Below are positions 34,391-44,705 of a DNA stretch of 64,000 bases, in pieces. Below the pieces are notes generated by a model that searched no databases, was not told the DNA's origin, and saw only the letters and a program-made list of their open reading frames with translations. The position numbers were made by a program, and so were the translations under genes. Numbering within the stretch: position 1 is the stretch's first letter; every line of letters begins with the position of its first letter. The stretch is from Adenophora triphylla var. japonica (taxonomy: Eukaryota; Streptophyta; Magnoliopsida; Asterales; Campanulaceae). The DNA is taken from positions 620,001 through 684,000 of the forward strand of contig JAFEMH010000074.1 in assembly GCA_022495995.1 (NCBI GenBank), read 5' to 3'.

Positions 34391-34437
34391 GCTTCCTACG
34401 TATCTCTATCGGAGAATCAGACCATGACATAGTTCGA
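34391..34437 (-). repeat. GAACTACG stem cassette, pre-polypurine copy of D
   Basis: Minus-strand copy ending ACGTAGGAAGCC, about 75 bp before the polypurine tract. The first arm is mutated (CTATG for CTACG). Confidence 0.6.
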
Positions 34438-34554
34438 CTCCAAAACACGAAAAGGCTGCTTTAGGTATTTTGAAAATTATTTGAAAATCGAGGAGATTTT
34501 GTTTAGAAATATAAATTCATACTGAGGAATCAAATCAAGACCCAATTCTGAATA

Positions 34555-34985
34555 TACCTGTCTGTTTGAAGATTCGCCTGTCTGGGCTCCGAACCTGCGG
34601 GAAATATGTTAGAAAACAAAGGCTCACCTGTCCGGTCCTTTGAGTCCTGTCAGTTTTGTGACGATTCGTCTTTCTGGGCTCCGAATCGGGCTTTATTGTT
34701 GAGGATGACGATTCACCTGTTTGGGCGTTGAATCGGGCTTTTGGTTTGACGATCCACCTATCTGGACGTTGGACCGAGCTCTTTCTGTTGACGATCCACC
34801 TGTTTGGGCGTTGGACCGAGCTTTTTTTGTTGACGATCCACCTGTTTGGGCGTTGGATCGAGCTTTTTCTGTTGACGATCCACCTGTTTGGGCGTTGGAC
34901 CGGGCTTTTTCTATTGACGATCCACCTGTTTGGGCGTTGGATCGAGCTTTTAATTTGATGATTCACCTTTCTGGGCTCTGAATCA
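34555..34985. repeat. Tandem hairpin repeat of element D
   Basis: About nine units of roughly 41 bp. Complementary arms flank a CCTGTTTGGGCGT-like loop: GATTCG/CGAATC (34663-34668 with 34682-34687), GATTCA/TGAATC (34710-34715 with 34729-34734) and GATCCA/TGGATC (34834-34839 with 34854-34859). Long frames across it on both strands are repeat artefacts. Confidence 0.85.
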
Positions 34986-35210
34986 TGTGGATTGAGTTGA
35001 TCTTTGGACCACTCGGTTTTCGGGCGACTGGCGCCGTACCAGGTGATCGTGTGTATGTCACGTTTGGCTCGCTCTGTGACTTGCGGTACCGATTTTTCCA
35101 CGTTTCCTTGCTAGTTTATCATTTCCAAGGGTAAATGTGTCAAAATTTTGAATTTTGACGTTGCGTAGACGCTTATTGTCGAGGACAATTTCGTAAAATT
35201 CCAGAAGGTA

Positions 35211-35268
35211 TATCTCGCGGCGAGATAAGGTATACCACGCGGGACTTCTTCTGTCGAGCATATAAATC
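35211..35268 (+). promoter_or_regulatory. Promoter of element D PMD gene: paired palindromes plus TATA
   Basis: TATCTCGCGGCGAGATA (35211-35227) and ATACCACGCGGGAC (about 35232-35245), centres about 19-20 bp apart, then TATAAAT at 35261-35267, 14 bp downstream. The ATG of the PMD gene is at 35413. Confidence 0.6.
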
Positions 35269-35412
35269 AGCAGCTCTTGTTTAATTTGAAAACATCTTTT
35301 TCAAAATTCCCTCCCTAGCTCAAGCCAAGGTCGCTTTCTTTGCAATTTTTCCTGGATTTGCTTGGTGATTCCCCTCCTAATCCATTCTCAATCCCTCCTC
35401 CCTCCATAATCA

Positions 35413-37661
35413 ATGGCTCAAGAACAAAGGAATCCAATTTTGGGGAGCTATTTGCTAGGGAAGGATTATCCCCGCGATGATCTCACCTTCGATAGGCACG
35501 CGCATATCTCCGCCGCTATTCGGGAGGGTTTGGTAAGAGCTTCTTTCTCAACTCTTGATTCTTGTATTGCATTGAGTTTGAACTCCCTTTCCCTTGAATT
35601 CAAATTCCATCAATGGCTTTTCTTTTTGTCTATGCTTAGAACTAGGTTCTTTCTTGCTTGCTCTGATTTTTATGCATTTCTTTTGGATGATTGTTGTTGC
35701 ATTGTGTGCGTATGGGCCTCCTACACATCATGGAATGTAGGAGAGGTTGAATCGGATCATGAATGGCATCCTTGGGCAAGCTTTTCTTGTACGCACGCCA
35801 AGTGTTCGATGAAATGTCCCAATGAAAATTTTCTTCTATTCCATTGATTTTCTGACATGGAATGATTTCTAATGTTGCCCTTTTTGTTTTTCCTCTGTTT
35901 TGCAGTCATATAGGCTGACGAAGAATTGCCGAGGGAGCCCAAAAAAGGCTAGAGCGGTATGGGACAAGATCAAGGATCTTGATGGCGTTCGGGATAGGGT
36001 GGCCCAAACGGGGCTATTGACTTTTATTGATAATCTTCGGGGAATAAGGCGGACTCCCCAAGTTCTTCAGGCGATCCGAGAGAGGTGGTGGGATACTACC
36101 CACACCGTTCATTTGCGCTTCGGGGAAGCGACTATGACACCGACTGATTTTCTTGCTATCACGGGGTTAGAGTTCATTGGTGATCCCCTGTCGAAGACTT
36201 CGGGTTATAAGCCTGCGGGCCCAGCCGTGTGGAGGCAGTTGATCGGTTTCGTCCCTAACAAGGTCAAAGGATTTGCTGCTGAGTTAACACCCCTCCGGCG
36301 TCAGATTGAGGATTATGCTGAGAAGCCAAATGCAGTCACAGATCGATTGGTGAGGGGTGCCCTCTGGTATATCCTTTCTTAGACCATCTTTGAGAACCAT
36401 TCTTCTACGGCTCGTCTTTCTCTGTTGGGTTTGTTGGTGAATTTGAATGAGGTGAGCGGATATGATTGGGGCTCAGCGGGGCTGGCCTTCTGCTACCATG
36501 CCATGGACGAGGCATGAAGGAACACCAAGGATTCCCTGTCAGGGTATTCTTATGCCTGGGAGGTATGATCTTGGTTCTGTTTCTGTTCTTTGTCTGTATT
36601 CCCTACTGAATCCGTTCTGTTTTCTTGTGCAGATATGGGGCTATACTGTCCTTGGGCTGTACAGGTTTGAGTTGGAGAGCCGGACCCCTTTGTTCCTGGA
36701 TATCAAGAGGTGGAGCCACCCCAATCGGAGCATTGATGAGGAGGAGAACCAGGATTGGACCCTGACAGTCGCAGAGGCGCGGGCCATACTGGACGCTTTT
36801 GAGTATGAGAGGCTGGGCCTTTATCCATGGACCCTGTTGGAGCCGGAGGTGCATCGTGCTTGGGATGCTACTGGGATGCAGAGGATGCTGGCATCTTTGG
36901 AGGGAGATACGATGTACCTTGGTGAGCGGGTCTTCCCACAGCATGACCGGGGTAGACTACCATATATGGTGCCGGCGGATCCGCCGAGGGCGATGTATCC
37001 TACCCACTCCATTCCAGATGATGATTATGCTAGTCTTCTGGTGGGTGATGTGGCGACGACTTGTGTTATCCCCGGGGCCTCTTATGCGGAGTTCTTGCCT
37101 CGATTGATGGGTCCCCTCCTGGTGGGGGATAGGCGATCGCATGCTCGTGGCTCCGCCTCTGCTTCTGCCTCAGGTTCATCAGCCGCTAGCACTTCTTCCC
37201 AGTCTATCGGTTCTCTGACTTTCGCCCCAGACTTCGGTCCTCTGAGCTATACATACATGATGGGAAGCATGCCAATGGTGGGCCACATCTCGACTCTGGA
37301 TCATATTCCTGAGGGTTACCACCTCCCGCCGGATGTCTCCTCGGTATGTTTCTGTTTGTATTATCTCTCGTATTCGTCCATATAAGTGTATATGTCCAAC
37401 TTCATCTGAGCATTTCTTTTCTTTGGTTGTCGGGTCACCATGTCTGCGGCCAATTATAACCATGGGGCGACCAAGATGGCGGGACTGATGGCCCTGGTGT
37501 CGGACCTGTCCGAGAGGATGTTCCACAAGGCATCTTTGGCGGCCTCGACAGTGGCCTCGGTGGTGACCCCTACTTGCGGAGCCAAGAGGTCGAGGAGGGA
37601 TGGTAGCCCCCGTGGTGGTGATGGCGGAGGTGCCGGCGACTCGAGCGACTTGATGGCGTGA
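35413..37661 (+). pseudogene. PMD gene of element D, antisense to gag-pol, four exons
   Basis: Exon 1 35413-35532 (opens MAQEQRNPILGSYLLGKD), exon 2 35906-36562, exon 3 36633-37343, exon 4 37434-37661. Donors GTAAGA, GTATG and GTATG and acceptors TTTTGCAG and TGTGCAG are visible. The acceptor before exon 4 reads TTGTCGG where element B has TTGTCAG, so it has lost its AG. Exon 2 holds the PMD core (RERWWDTTHTVHL, IGFVPNKVKGF), exon 3 DTMYLGERV and PADPPRAMYP, and exon 4 an Ala/Ser segment ending in a Gly/Asp-rich tail. Stops near 36380 (TAG) and 36513 (TGA) kill it. It is the upstream one of two co-oriented extra genes. Host PMD proteins work in silencing and gene expression; whether the element copy opposes or recruits that machinery is unknown. 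Confidence 0.8.
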
Positions 37662-38004
37662 TCCCCTCCCTTTCTCTTTATCTGATTTCCGATGATCTGT
37701 ACATATTGGCCGTGTGGGCCCAGACAATTTTTTCTTTTTCTTTGGTACCTGTTAGAAACAAGTAGGTAGGCACAAAACAATGGTTTTCTTAACCCCTAAT
37801 CCTAGGTGTAATTAGTTAGTTAATTAACTTTCTCGACATTCCATGTTTTTGGGAATGGAATGGCCGTCAGGCCACAATTTTGAACTTGATCTTGGAGTTT
37901 TACTGCATGTTATGAACTGTGCACGCAGGTTTTTCGAGACTTTCTTCGTCAAGTCGGGGCTAGATTGCTGTTTGAGCAGAAGTATTGTTGTTTTACCGTA
38001 GCAA

Positions 38005-38100
38005 TATCTCGCGCGAGATAAGGTGTCTCGCACGAGACACGCTACCCAGGCAGATATCTCTTCCTTTTTCGAACAGGATTTTGTCAGTTTTCCCTATAAA
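38005..38100 (+). promoter_or_regulatory. Promoter of element D DUF7745-type gene: paired palindromes plus TATA
   Basis: TATCTCGCGCGAGATA (38005-38020, perfect) and GTGTCTCGCACGAGACAC (38023-38040, near perfect), centres 19 bp apart; TATAAA at 38095-38100; ATG at 38202. Element B shows the same layout in reverse at 15500-15304. Confidence 0.65.
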
Positions 38101-38201
38101 ATTACCGTGTAGTCCGGCCAGGTAACCCATTCTAGCCTTTCAAACTCTAGAGATATTCTGTTAGGGTGAAACTCTTGACTTTTTCTTCAACCCTATGATC
38201 C

Positions 38202-39703
38202 ATGGCTTCCAAGGAGATTGCCCCAACGTCCATGATTGTCGATGATTTTTCTCTATCGTCTGAAGTGATTGAATCTTTCAAGCAAGCATCAAGAGATTTT
38301 GTGAGGTCATTTCGCAACCGATCTCGCAATAGGTTTATTGAAGAATTTGGATTCAGAATCCTTTTTACCTTGAAGAACCTCCAACCGGATTGGAATCTCT
38401 TGCAGGGTGCTGCTCGTTTTTGGGATCCCTCTATTCATCTTTTCAATTTTTCTTTGAATGAGATGGTGCCTACCATGGAGGAATTTTCCATTATCTTGGA
38501 TATGCCTTTGACTGGTGAGATTGCTGTTCCTAAGTACAACATGAATCATTCGGAGGCTTTGAATGAATTATTAGGGATCCCCCTTGATACTTGCTATGAG
38601 TTGGTTCACCGCAAGTGGGTTGATTGCTCTTCTTTTCCAGATCACTTCAGCGGTGATTCGAATGATGACGTTTTTCATGTCTACAAGCGGAACTTTCTGG
38701 CCCTTTCTCTTTTCGGAGATGTTCTGTTTACATGTAGGGATAGCTTGGTTGACTCCCAACTGGTGGAAATTGTTCTGCAGGCTAGAAAACGTTATAGGAA
38801 CATTATTCCGCTAATCTTGGGTGAGACCCTGCATGGTCTTGATGAGCTGCATAGGACCGGTGCCATGACTCAAGAGAGTCCTCTTCTGTTGACTATTTGG
38901 CTTAGGGAGCATCTCAAGCTGGTAGGCCCCCCATTAGAATATTCCCCTTTCACATATCATACGCGAAAGTTATTGATCAAGGATCTTTCAGCGGATGAAT
39001 GGGCTGAGTTGATTGCGAAGACCGAAACGGCTGACGTTCTTTGGTGTCCGCCTTATTGGAGGTTAAACAAGTATGTTGCCAATACCAAGGGCTTTGACAG
39101 GGTTGTTCTTCCGGGTTTGCGAGATTCCTCTTTCTATTTTCCCAAGCGGGTGCTCCGTCAGTTTGGTCAGTCACTTCTCGTGAAGTGTCTTACATTGGTG
39201 TAGAGTTTGCGCAGGCACTAGCTCAAGCATGGGGTGAAGGAACCAGTCGGGACCGCTGGTCGAACCTTCGGACCTTTAATGCAAGTATTTTCTTATCTGA
39301 TAAGTATTTGGATTGGTTTCTTCATACCGGTCACCCTAGCGCAGAGAAGATCGATGATTTGCGGCTTTCACTGCTAGGGGATTCTTTTGTAGCTAGCATT
39401 ATTTTGCGAAGGAGCGAGGCTCAGTCCGATCCTGCTAACGTGCGAACCGATCCAACTCAGGATTTTCTCGATGGAGATTGGTACGAGAGGTGAGGCAAAG
39501 GGATGCCTGGAAAGACGCAAGCTTTAGATAGGCCCAATGTTTTCAAGAGGCATTCGGAGTCTGTCTTTGATCGCCTCAAGGGATGTTCTGCTTTGAGGGG
39601 CTCAAAGCGTAGGAAGGATCGCGAAGACGATGGAGACCATGTCCGCCGGCCTACCAAGTCAATGAAAGGCAAGATCTTTAGGAGTACCAAGAGATTTCTT
39701 TGA
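38202..39703 (+). pseudogene. DUF7745-type gene of element D, antisense to gag-pol
   Basis: Single-exon gene of about 500 codons. The N-terminus (MASKEIAPTSM) leads into ARFWDPSIHLFNFSLNEMV, then VYKRNFLALSLFGDVLF, LRDSSFYFPKRVLRQF and a basic C-terminus (KRRKDREDD). I recall this family as the plant retroelement-associated DUF7745; function unknown. Frameshift near 39170; TGA at 39491-39493 where element B has CGA. It ends 450 bp from the convergent integrase gene with the twin hairpins between. The two extra genes share orientation and promoter design, which suggests coordinated expression. Confidence 0.7.
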
Positions 39704-39865
39704 TAGATCAATAGTTTTTTTATTTTATTAGTATTTTTTTTCAAAGCTGTTAGCTTAGCAAATTAGTCGTTGTGGTTAGGATTTCCCTTTTGTCATTAAT
39801 AAAAATGCATTCGATTAATAAAAGGACAAAAGTAGATTTATTTATTTGATTAGACCGAACCCGGA

Positions 39866-39924
39866 GGCTGCCTACGTTCCTCTTTTACAACAATTAAATA
39901 AGAGACTCAGGTCTAACGTAGTTC
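39866..39924 (-). repeat. GAACTACG stem cassette, post-integrase copy of D
   Basis: Minus strand: GAACTACG, CCTGAGTCTC, then GGAACGTAGGCAGCC. One of three copies in this element. Confidence 0.6.
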
Positions 39925-39971
39925 ATTTTTTGAGAGAAAAAAGGACAAAATACGGCTTCCTGCCGAAGGGT

Positions 39972-39985
39972 AATCTCGCGCGAGA
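39972..39985. promoter_or_regulatory. Single palindrome ATCTCGCGCGAGAT downstream of integrase
   Basis: A perfect 14-bp dyad in the convergent intergenic region. Element B has a decayed counterpart at 13504-13517. Here it is single, not paired, and no TATA is nearby. Confidence 0.5.
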
Positions 39986-40022
39986 TAAGGCCCCCCCCCC
40001 CTTTTTTTTTAATGCACACCCT

Positions 40023-40133
40023 TTCTTTTGCCTAGACTGCCCCTTCGAGTTTTCAATCTAGCGGACTTCTTTTCTTGTGCGAGCTCAGATATTTGCCTAG
40101 GCCGTCCTTTTCGGGATTTTCAACCTAGCGAGC
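40023..40133 (-). repeat. Twin post-integrase hairpins of element D
   Basis: Two minus-strand copies of GCTAGGTTGAAAATCCC...CCTAGGC-type sequence, 25-130 bp after the integrase stop. Confidence 0.6.
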
Positions 40134-40155
40134 GATTTCTTTTTAGGAGGCCAAG

Positions 40156-41694
40156 TCACGCGAAGTACTTCTTGAGCTTGTCCATGTTGACCGGCTTTGG
40201 TAGTTGATCTCCGTCTAAGTCCACTAGCTGAAGGGCTCCCCCAGAGAATATCTTCTTCACAATGTAGGGTCCTATCCATCTTGGTCCCCACTTGCCTAAT
40301 GGGTTGAAAGGTCCAGGACGGTGCTCACGGAGAACCAGATCACCTACCCTGATGTTCTTTGTCTTGACCTTTTTGTTGAAAGCTCTTGCCATTCTTCTTT
40401 GGTAAGCTTGGGTGTGCTCGGCTGCCTTTAGCCTTCTTTCATCTAGCAGGGCTAACTCCTTATATCTGCTTTCTAGCCAGTCGACTTCGTTCACTTGGTT
40501 TTCTAGGAGAACCCATAGTGATTGTATTTCCAATACTATTGGCAAGACATCTTCCATTCCGAATGTGAGGGCGTAGGGAGTCTCTCCTGTAGCTGTTCGG
40601 ACTGAAGTGCGGTATCCCCATAGTGCGAAGGGTAAATTGTCGGGCCAGTCTTTCCCGGTGTTGCCATTTTTTACGATGATGGTTTCAATTGTCTTGTTTG
40701 CGGCTTCAACTGCTCCGTTTGTTTGAGGCCTATAAGGAGATGACTTATGCCTTGTGATTTTGTACTCGGTTAGGAGACGATTGGTTTCCTTCTCGAAGTG
40801 TGACCCATTATCAGATATCATCTCTTGCGGAACCCCGTATCGGCAGATGATATTGTGCTTGATGAATTCTGCGACCTTTCTGGCATTCAGAACCTTGTAG
40901 GAGGCGGCCTCAACCCATTTAGTGAAATAGTCTATGGCTACTAGGACAAAGCAATGTCCGTTAGATCCTACGGGTGTGACCTTTCCAATCATGTTTATCC
41001 CCCATGTAGAGAACGGCCAAGGAGAAGTCATAGGGTACAGCAAGGATGGCGGTGCATGCTGAAGGTTGGCGTGTATCTGACACTTGTGGCACTTCTTGAC
41101 CATTCTGGTACAGTCGGCTTCCATGGTTAGCCAAAAGTACCCTTGTCTGATGATCTTTTTGGCGAGCATGTTTCCGCTCATGTGGGTTCCGCATACGCCT
41201 TGATGAACATGGTCCATTATTTCTCGGGCCTCTTCCTCGGTGGCACAAAGAAGGTTTCCTTGTGAATGTTTCTTGAATAGACGGCCAGCAGTGACGGCGT
41301 AATTAGCAGCCAACCTCTTAAGGGCGATCTGAGTCTTTGGGTCTGTCTCAGGTGGGATGGTTCCATCTAGGATGAAATGCCAAATGTTATAGTACCACGG
41401 TTTCTCTTCGGAGTTCCCAATATTGGCACATTCGGATAACCATTTGTTTTTGCAGTCATGGGGATCTATAACGGCGCAGTATGCAGGGGTTGCACACCGT
41501 GTTATTTTGAAGGGTTTGACTGCTTTTCCTTTAGGGATTTCGACCAAAGAAGCAAGTGTGGCTAATGCGTCCGCAAACCGATTTTTGTCTCTAGGGAGGT
41601 AGTGGAATGAGACATCTTGAAATTGTTGTGCCAACTCTTGGAGGTGGGCACTGTATCTTTGAAGGGTTGGATCTTGGACCCTCCACTTCTTCAA
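40156..41694 (-). pseudogene. Integrase of element D, catalytic Asp replaced
   Basis: 512 codons, open. It starts in the tail of the second RNase H, with the HHCC zinc finger at about residues 162-205 (HVHQGVCGTH, CHKC). The core has TWGINMIGK at about 230-238, ISDNG (Asp at about 295) and GAVEAANK (Glu at about 330). The first Asp of the D,D(35)E triad is Asn (AAC at about 40992; element B has GAT). The C-terminal LVLREHRPGPFNP-type domain ends KKYFA. Integrases without this Asp are inactive, so D cannot insert by itself with this protein. Upstream the frame is separated from RNase H by a frameshift and a TAG near 41697. Confidence 0.9.
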
Positions 41695-41737
41695 TGTCTA
41701 ATTGATGATTAATTGGGAATCCCTAAATACCTCGAGT

Positions 41738-43453
41738 TCAGTCACGCTCTAGGGCTGCCTCAAGCCCCGCTATGCAACCTTCGTATTCTGCGGTGTTGTT
41801 GGTGGCGTCAAAGTCAAGACGTATTGCCAGTGGAGTATAGATGTCGTTAGGGTCTACCAACAACATTCCGATGCCGAACCCTCTCTTGTTGGCTGCGCCA
41901 TCGAAAAATAATTGCCACTTATTTTCTTCTTCTATACTCATGATGTCCTCATCAGGGAATCGCGGGTCTTCCCCCTTCACTTCGTCACAAGGAAATTCGG
42001 CCAATTGATCTGCGAATACACTCCCCCTGACGGATTTCTGAGTGATGTAAGTGATATCATACCCCGCGAGCATGAAGTACCATTTGGCCAGTCTCGAAGA
42101 CAAATTTGATTTGTCTAGGATATATTTCAGTGGATCCATTTTTGCAATGAGACGAACAGGGAAGGCTTCCATACAGTGCTTTAGCCTTTGTGATACCCAA
42201 ACAAGGGTAGCGCAGGATTTTTCGAGTGGAGAGTAGTTAATTTCGCTGCCTTGGAATCTGCGGCTGACGAAATAGATGGCATTCTCTGTGTGCGAGGCAG
42301 GCTGTTCTTGAGCGAGCATAGCCCCTAATGCATTGTCTGTAACCGTGAGGTACAATTTCAAGGGCTTCTCCTTGTGTGGTGGAACCAGGATGGGTGGGGA
42401 AGTTAAGTAGTGCTTAACTTCCTCGAATGCTTTTTGACATTCTTTGGTCCACTCTTGAGGTGCATTTTTCTTAAGTAGCTTGAAGATGGGATCGCACATT
42501 GTAGTCATTTGATTGATGAATCGACTGATATATTGAAGTCTGCCCATGAATCCCTTTACTTCTTTCTGTGTTCTGGGTGGAGGCATGTCAATAATAGCCC
42601 TTATCTTGGCAGGGTCTGCTTCTATGCCACGCTCTGTGACCATGTACCCTAAGACTTTTCCTTTGACCACTCCGAATGAGCATTTGGCGGGGTTAAGCCT
42701 CATCCTGTGCTGTCTCAGTCGATTGAAGAATTTTTTGAGATCCCTGAAGTGTTGACCATCTGTCCCCTTTGAGTGAATAATCATATCGTCCACGTATACT
42801 TCTATTTCCTTGTGGATGATGTCGTGGAATAGTGTCGTAACTGCCCTTTGGTTGGTAGCCCCAGCGTTCTTGAGACCAAACGGCATGACCGTGTAGTAGA
42901 ACGTTCCCCAAGGTGTGGTGAATGCTGTTTTGTGTTGATCCTCCTCTGCCATGAGGATTTGGTTATACCCCGCGAAATCGTCGACGAATGAGCGGACTTC
43001 GTATGCAGCTGTGGCATCGACCAACATGTCTATGTTTGGTAGCGGGAATTCATCTTTAGGGGATGCCTTGTTCAAGTCTCTGAAATCGACACAGACTCGT
43101 ATTTTCCCATTTGATTTGGCTACTTGTACCGTGTTTGCAAGCCATTCCGGATATTCAATCACTTTGATAAACCCTACCTTCAAGAGTTTCATGATTTCCA
43201 CCTTCACTTGCATTGACCATTCCGGCTTTATTCTGCTTAGTTTCTGTTTGACTGGCTTGGCGTTGGGTAGCAGCGGTATCTTGTGTTCTACAACTGAATG
43301 ATTCAACCCAGGCATATCCTTGTAGGACCAAGCGAAGACGTCGACATATTCTCTGAGGAGCTGCGTCAAGGTTTCTCTGTCTTCCCCCTTGAAGAAGCTG
43401 CCGATCTTTGTTTCTCTGGGGTCTTCCGTTGTCCCAAGATTAACGGTTTGCAT
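41738..43453 (-). pseudogene. RT, RNase H and second RNase H of element D
   Basis: 571 codons open from an internal Met. RT motifs: VCVDFRDLNKASPKDEFPLP near residue 120, FVDDFAGYNQ with the first catalytic Asp at 158, FGLKNAGAT near 193 and YVDD at 220-223. RNase H1 follows (about 365-485, DNALGAMLAQE). A linker then leads to a second RNase H (WQLFFDGAANKRG near 513, NNTAEYEG near 552), the hallmark of Tat/Ogre elements. A frameshift near 41735 moves the second RNase H into another frame, and one TAG precedes the integrase frame. Upstream, a 1-base shift near 43487 separates it from the G-patch ORF. RT catalytic residues look intact. Confidence 0.9.
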
Positions 43454-44499
43454 TTCCTCGTCGTCAACGGGGCCATTCTTTCCTGACGACCTACTTGCTT
43501 AGCTAATTCTTTTAAGATTTGTTGGTTTTCTTGATCTATCTCATCGTATGATTCATTATTAACATGTTCGTTATATTGATTATTATTAGTTAATTCATCA
43601 TTCACGATGTTAGCAATCTCAGGGTACTCGAAAAGATCAAAGTTTTCATTAAGGAAGTAAGGGAATACATGTTCAGCCACCGCCTCGATTTCCTCTTGAG
43701 TGAGTTCATCGGAGGTGGAGCCTGCTTCTAATGTGAAAGTTACAGGGCCTATCTTCCTGCGGGGATGGGGAGTGCAGCCAAGCTCTTTGATCATGAAGTC
43801 TTCATCAACATCTGGTCCTCCGGTGACGTGCCAATTTAGAATTGGCTCATCACATTTCTGTATTAATCTTGTGTAATCAGTAGTTGGAGCGTCCCCCTTG
43901 GAGATTGCATGGATCTGGCTGTCTTCTAACTGGCACAGGTCTTGGAATTGTCGCAGCATGTCTTCTCCCAACACAAAGTCCCATTCACTTGTCATTTCTG
44001 CCTTCGCGCCCCACAAATCATTAGGGATTAGTGTGACGGGTTCTGTTTCATCTGGAGAAGCATCGCAGTCGCTGAAGATTTCAAAGCCCAGTTGGCGCTT
44101 TCCTTTATCATCAGTCCATGGTTCTGAAAAGATAAAGTAGGGAATACTTTCCCCTTCTCGAATGAAGTACCAATTGAGTGTCTTTCGATATGGCTCGAGG
44201 TTGCAATTCTTGGCCTTTGGGTCTTTGTGGCCTTTGTATGTGGTTCCCTCCCACTTGTTTTGAGTGAAGCCCCATTCTTCTTCGTCATCCTCATCGTGAA
44301 TGGAGATGATGTATCCTAGGCCATGCTTTGTGTGAAGTGGGGGAACCGGTGGTGGTTCCGTTATCCCTTGTAAGTGCTTTCCGAGCCCCAAGCCAGGGAA
44401 GTATCCTTTTGCTAGCATCATTTTCCAGACAGGAAGGCTTCCAGAAAACCAAAGTGCCTTGGAGTAGTCATTTTCGTTGCAAGTTTCTATGACATTCAC
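43366..44499 (-). CDS. G-patch-like ORF between gag and RT of element D
   Basis: 377 codons. Near residues 28-62 is a glycine-rich G-patch-like motif (LAKGYFPGLGLGKHLQGI, then KHGLGY). G-patch domains are known in betaretroviral protease and RNA-processing proteins. The rest is acidic and unfamiliar (WYFIREGESIPYFIF, ELGCTPHPRRKIGPV). No aspartic protease D(S/T)G triad is present, though protease normally lies just upstream of such a motif in these elements, so it seems deleted along with the end of gag. The last 30 or so codons overlap the RT frame in another phase, consistent with a 1-base frameshift near 43487. Confidence 0.6.
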   Translation of the reverse strand: MNVIETCNENDYSKALWFSGSLPVWKMMLAKGYFPGLGLGKHLQGITEPPPVPPLHTKHGLGYIISIHDEDDEEEWGFTQNKWEGTTYKGHKDPKAKNCNLEPYRKTLNWYFIREGESIPYFIFSEPWTDDKGKRQLGFEIFSDCDASPDETEPVTLIPNDLWGAKAEMTSEWDFVLGEDMLRQFQDLCQLEDSQIHAISKGDAPTTDYTRLIQKCDEPILNWHVTGGPDVDEDFMIKELGCTPHPRRKIGPVTFTLEAGSTSDELTQEEIEAVAEHVFPYFLNENFDLFEYPEIANIVNDELTNNNQYNEHVNNESYDEIDQENQQILKELAKQVGRQERMAPLTTRKCKPLILGQRKTPEKQRSAASSRGKTEKP

Positions 44500-44705
44500 G
44501 GTTCTTTCTTTCTCGATCTCAAAGAATTAATCAGAATTGAAAAAGGAAATACTGACTAACTATTATTGAAAAGCAAACTTGATACTCTTGCCCACAAACG
44601 AAGTCTTTGGGCAAGTAGTACCCGACTAAGCTAAACTAACTACTAATTGTTTCTATTGCAACTAAAAGTAAATAACTGAAAAAGGAAACAAGAGATCTCA
44701 TGTCT

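Noticed and set aside
43366..43500. Programmed frameshift between G-patch ORF and RT
   Set aside because: No slippery heptamer plus structure is evident and other frame breaks in D are plainly decay; a random 1-base indel is simpler.
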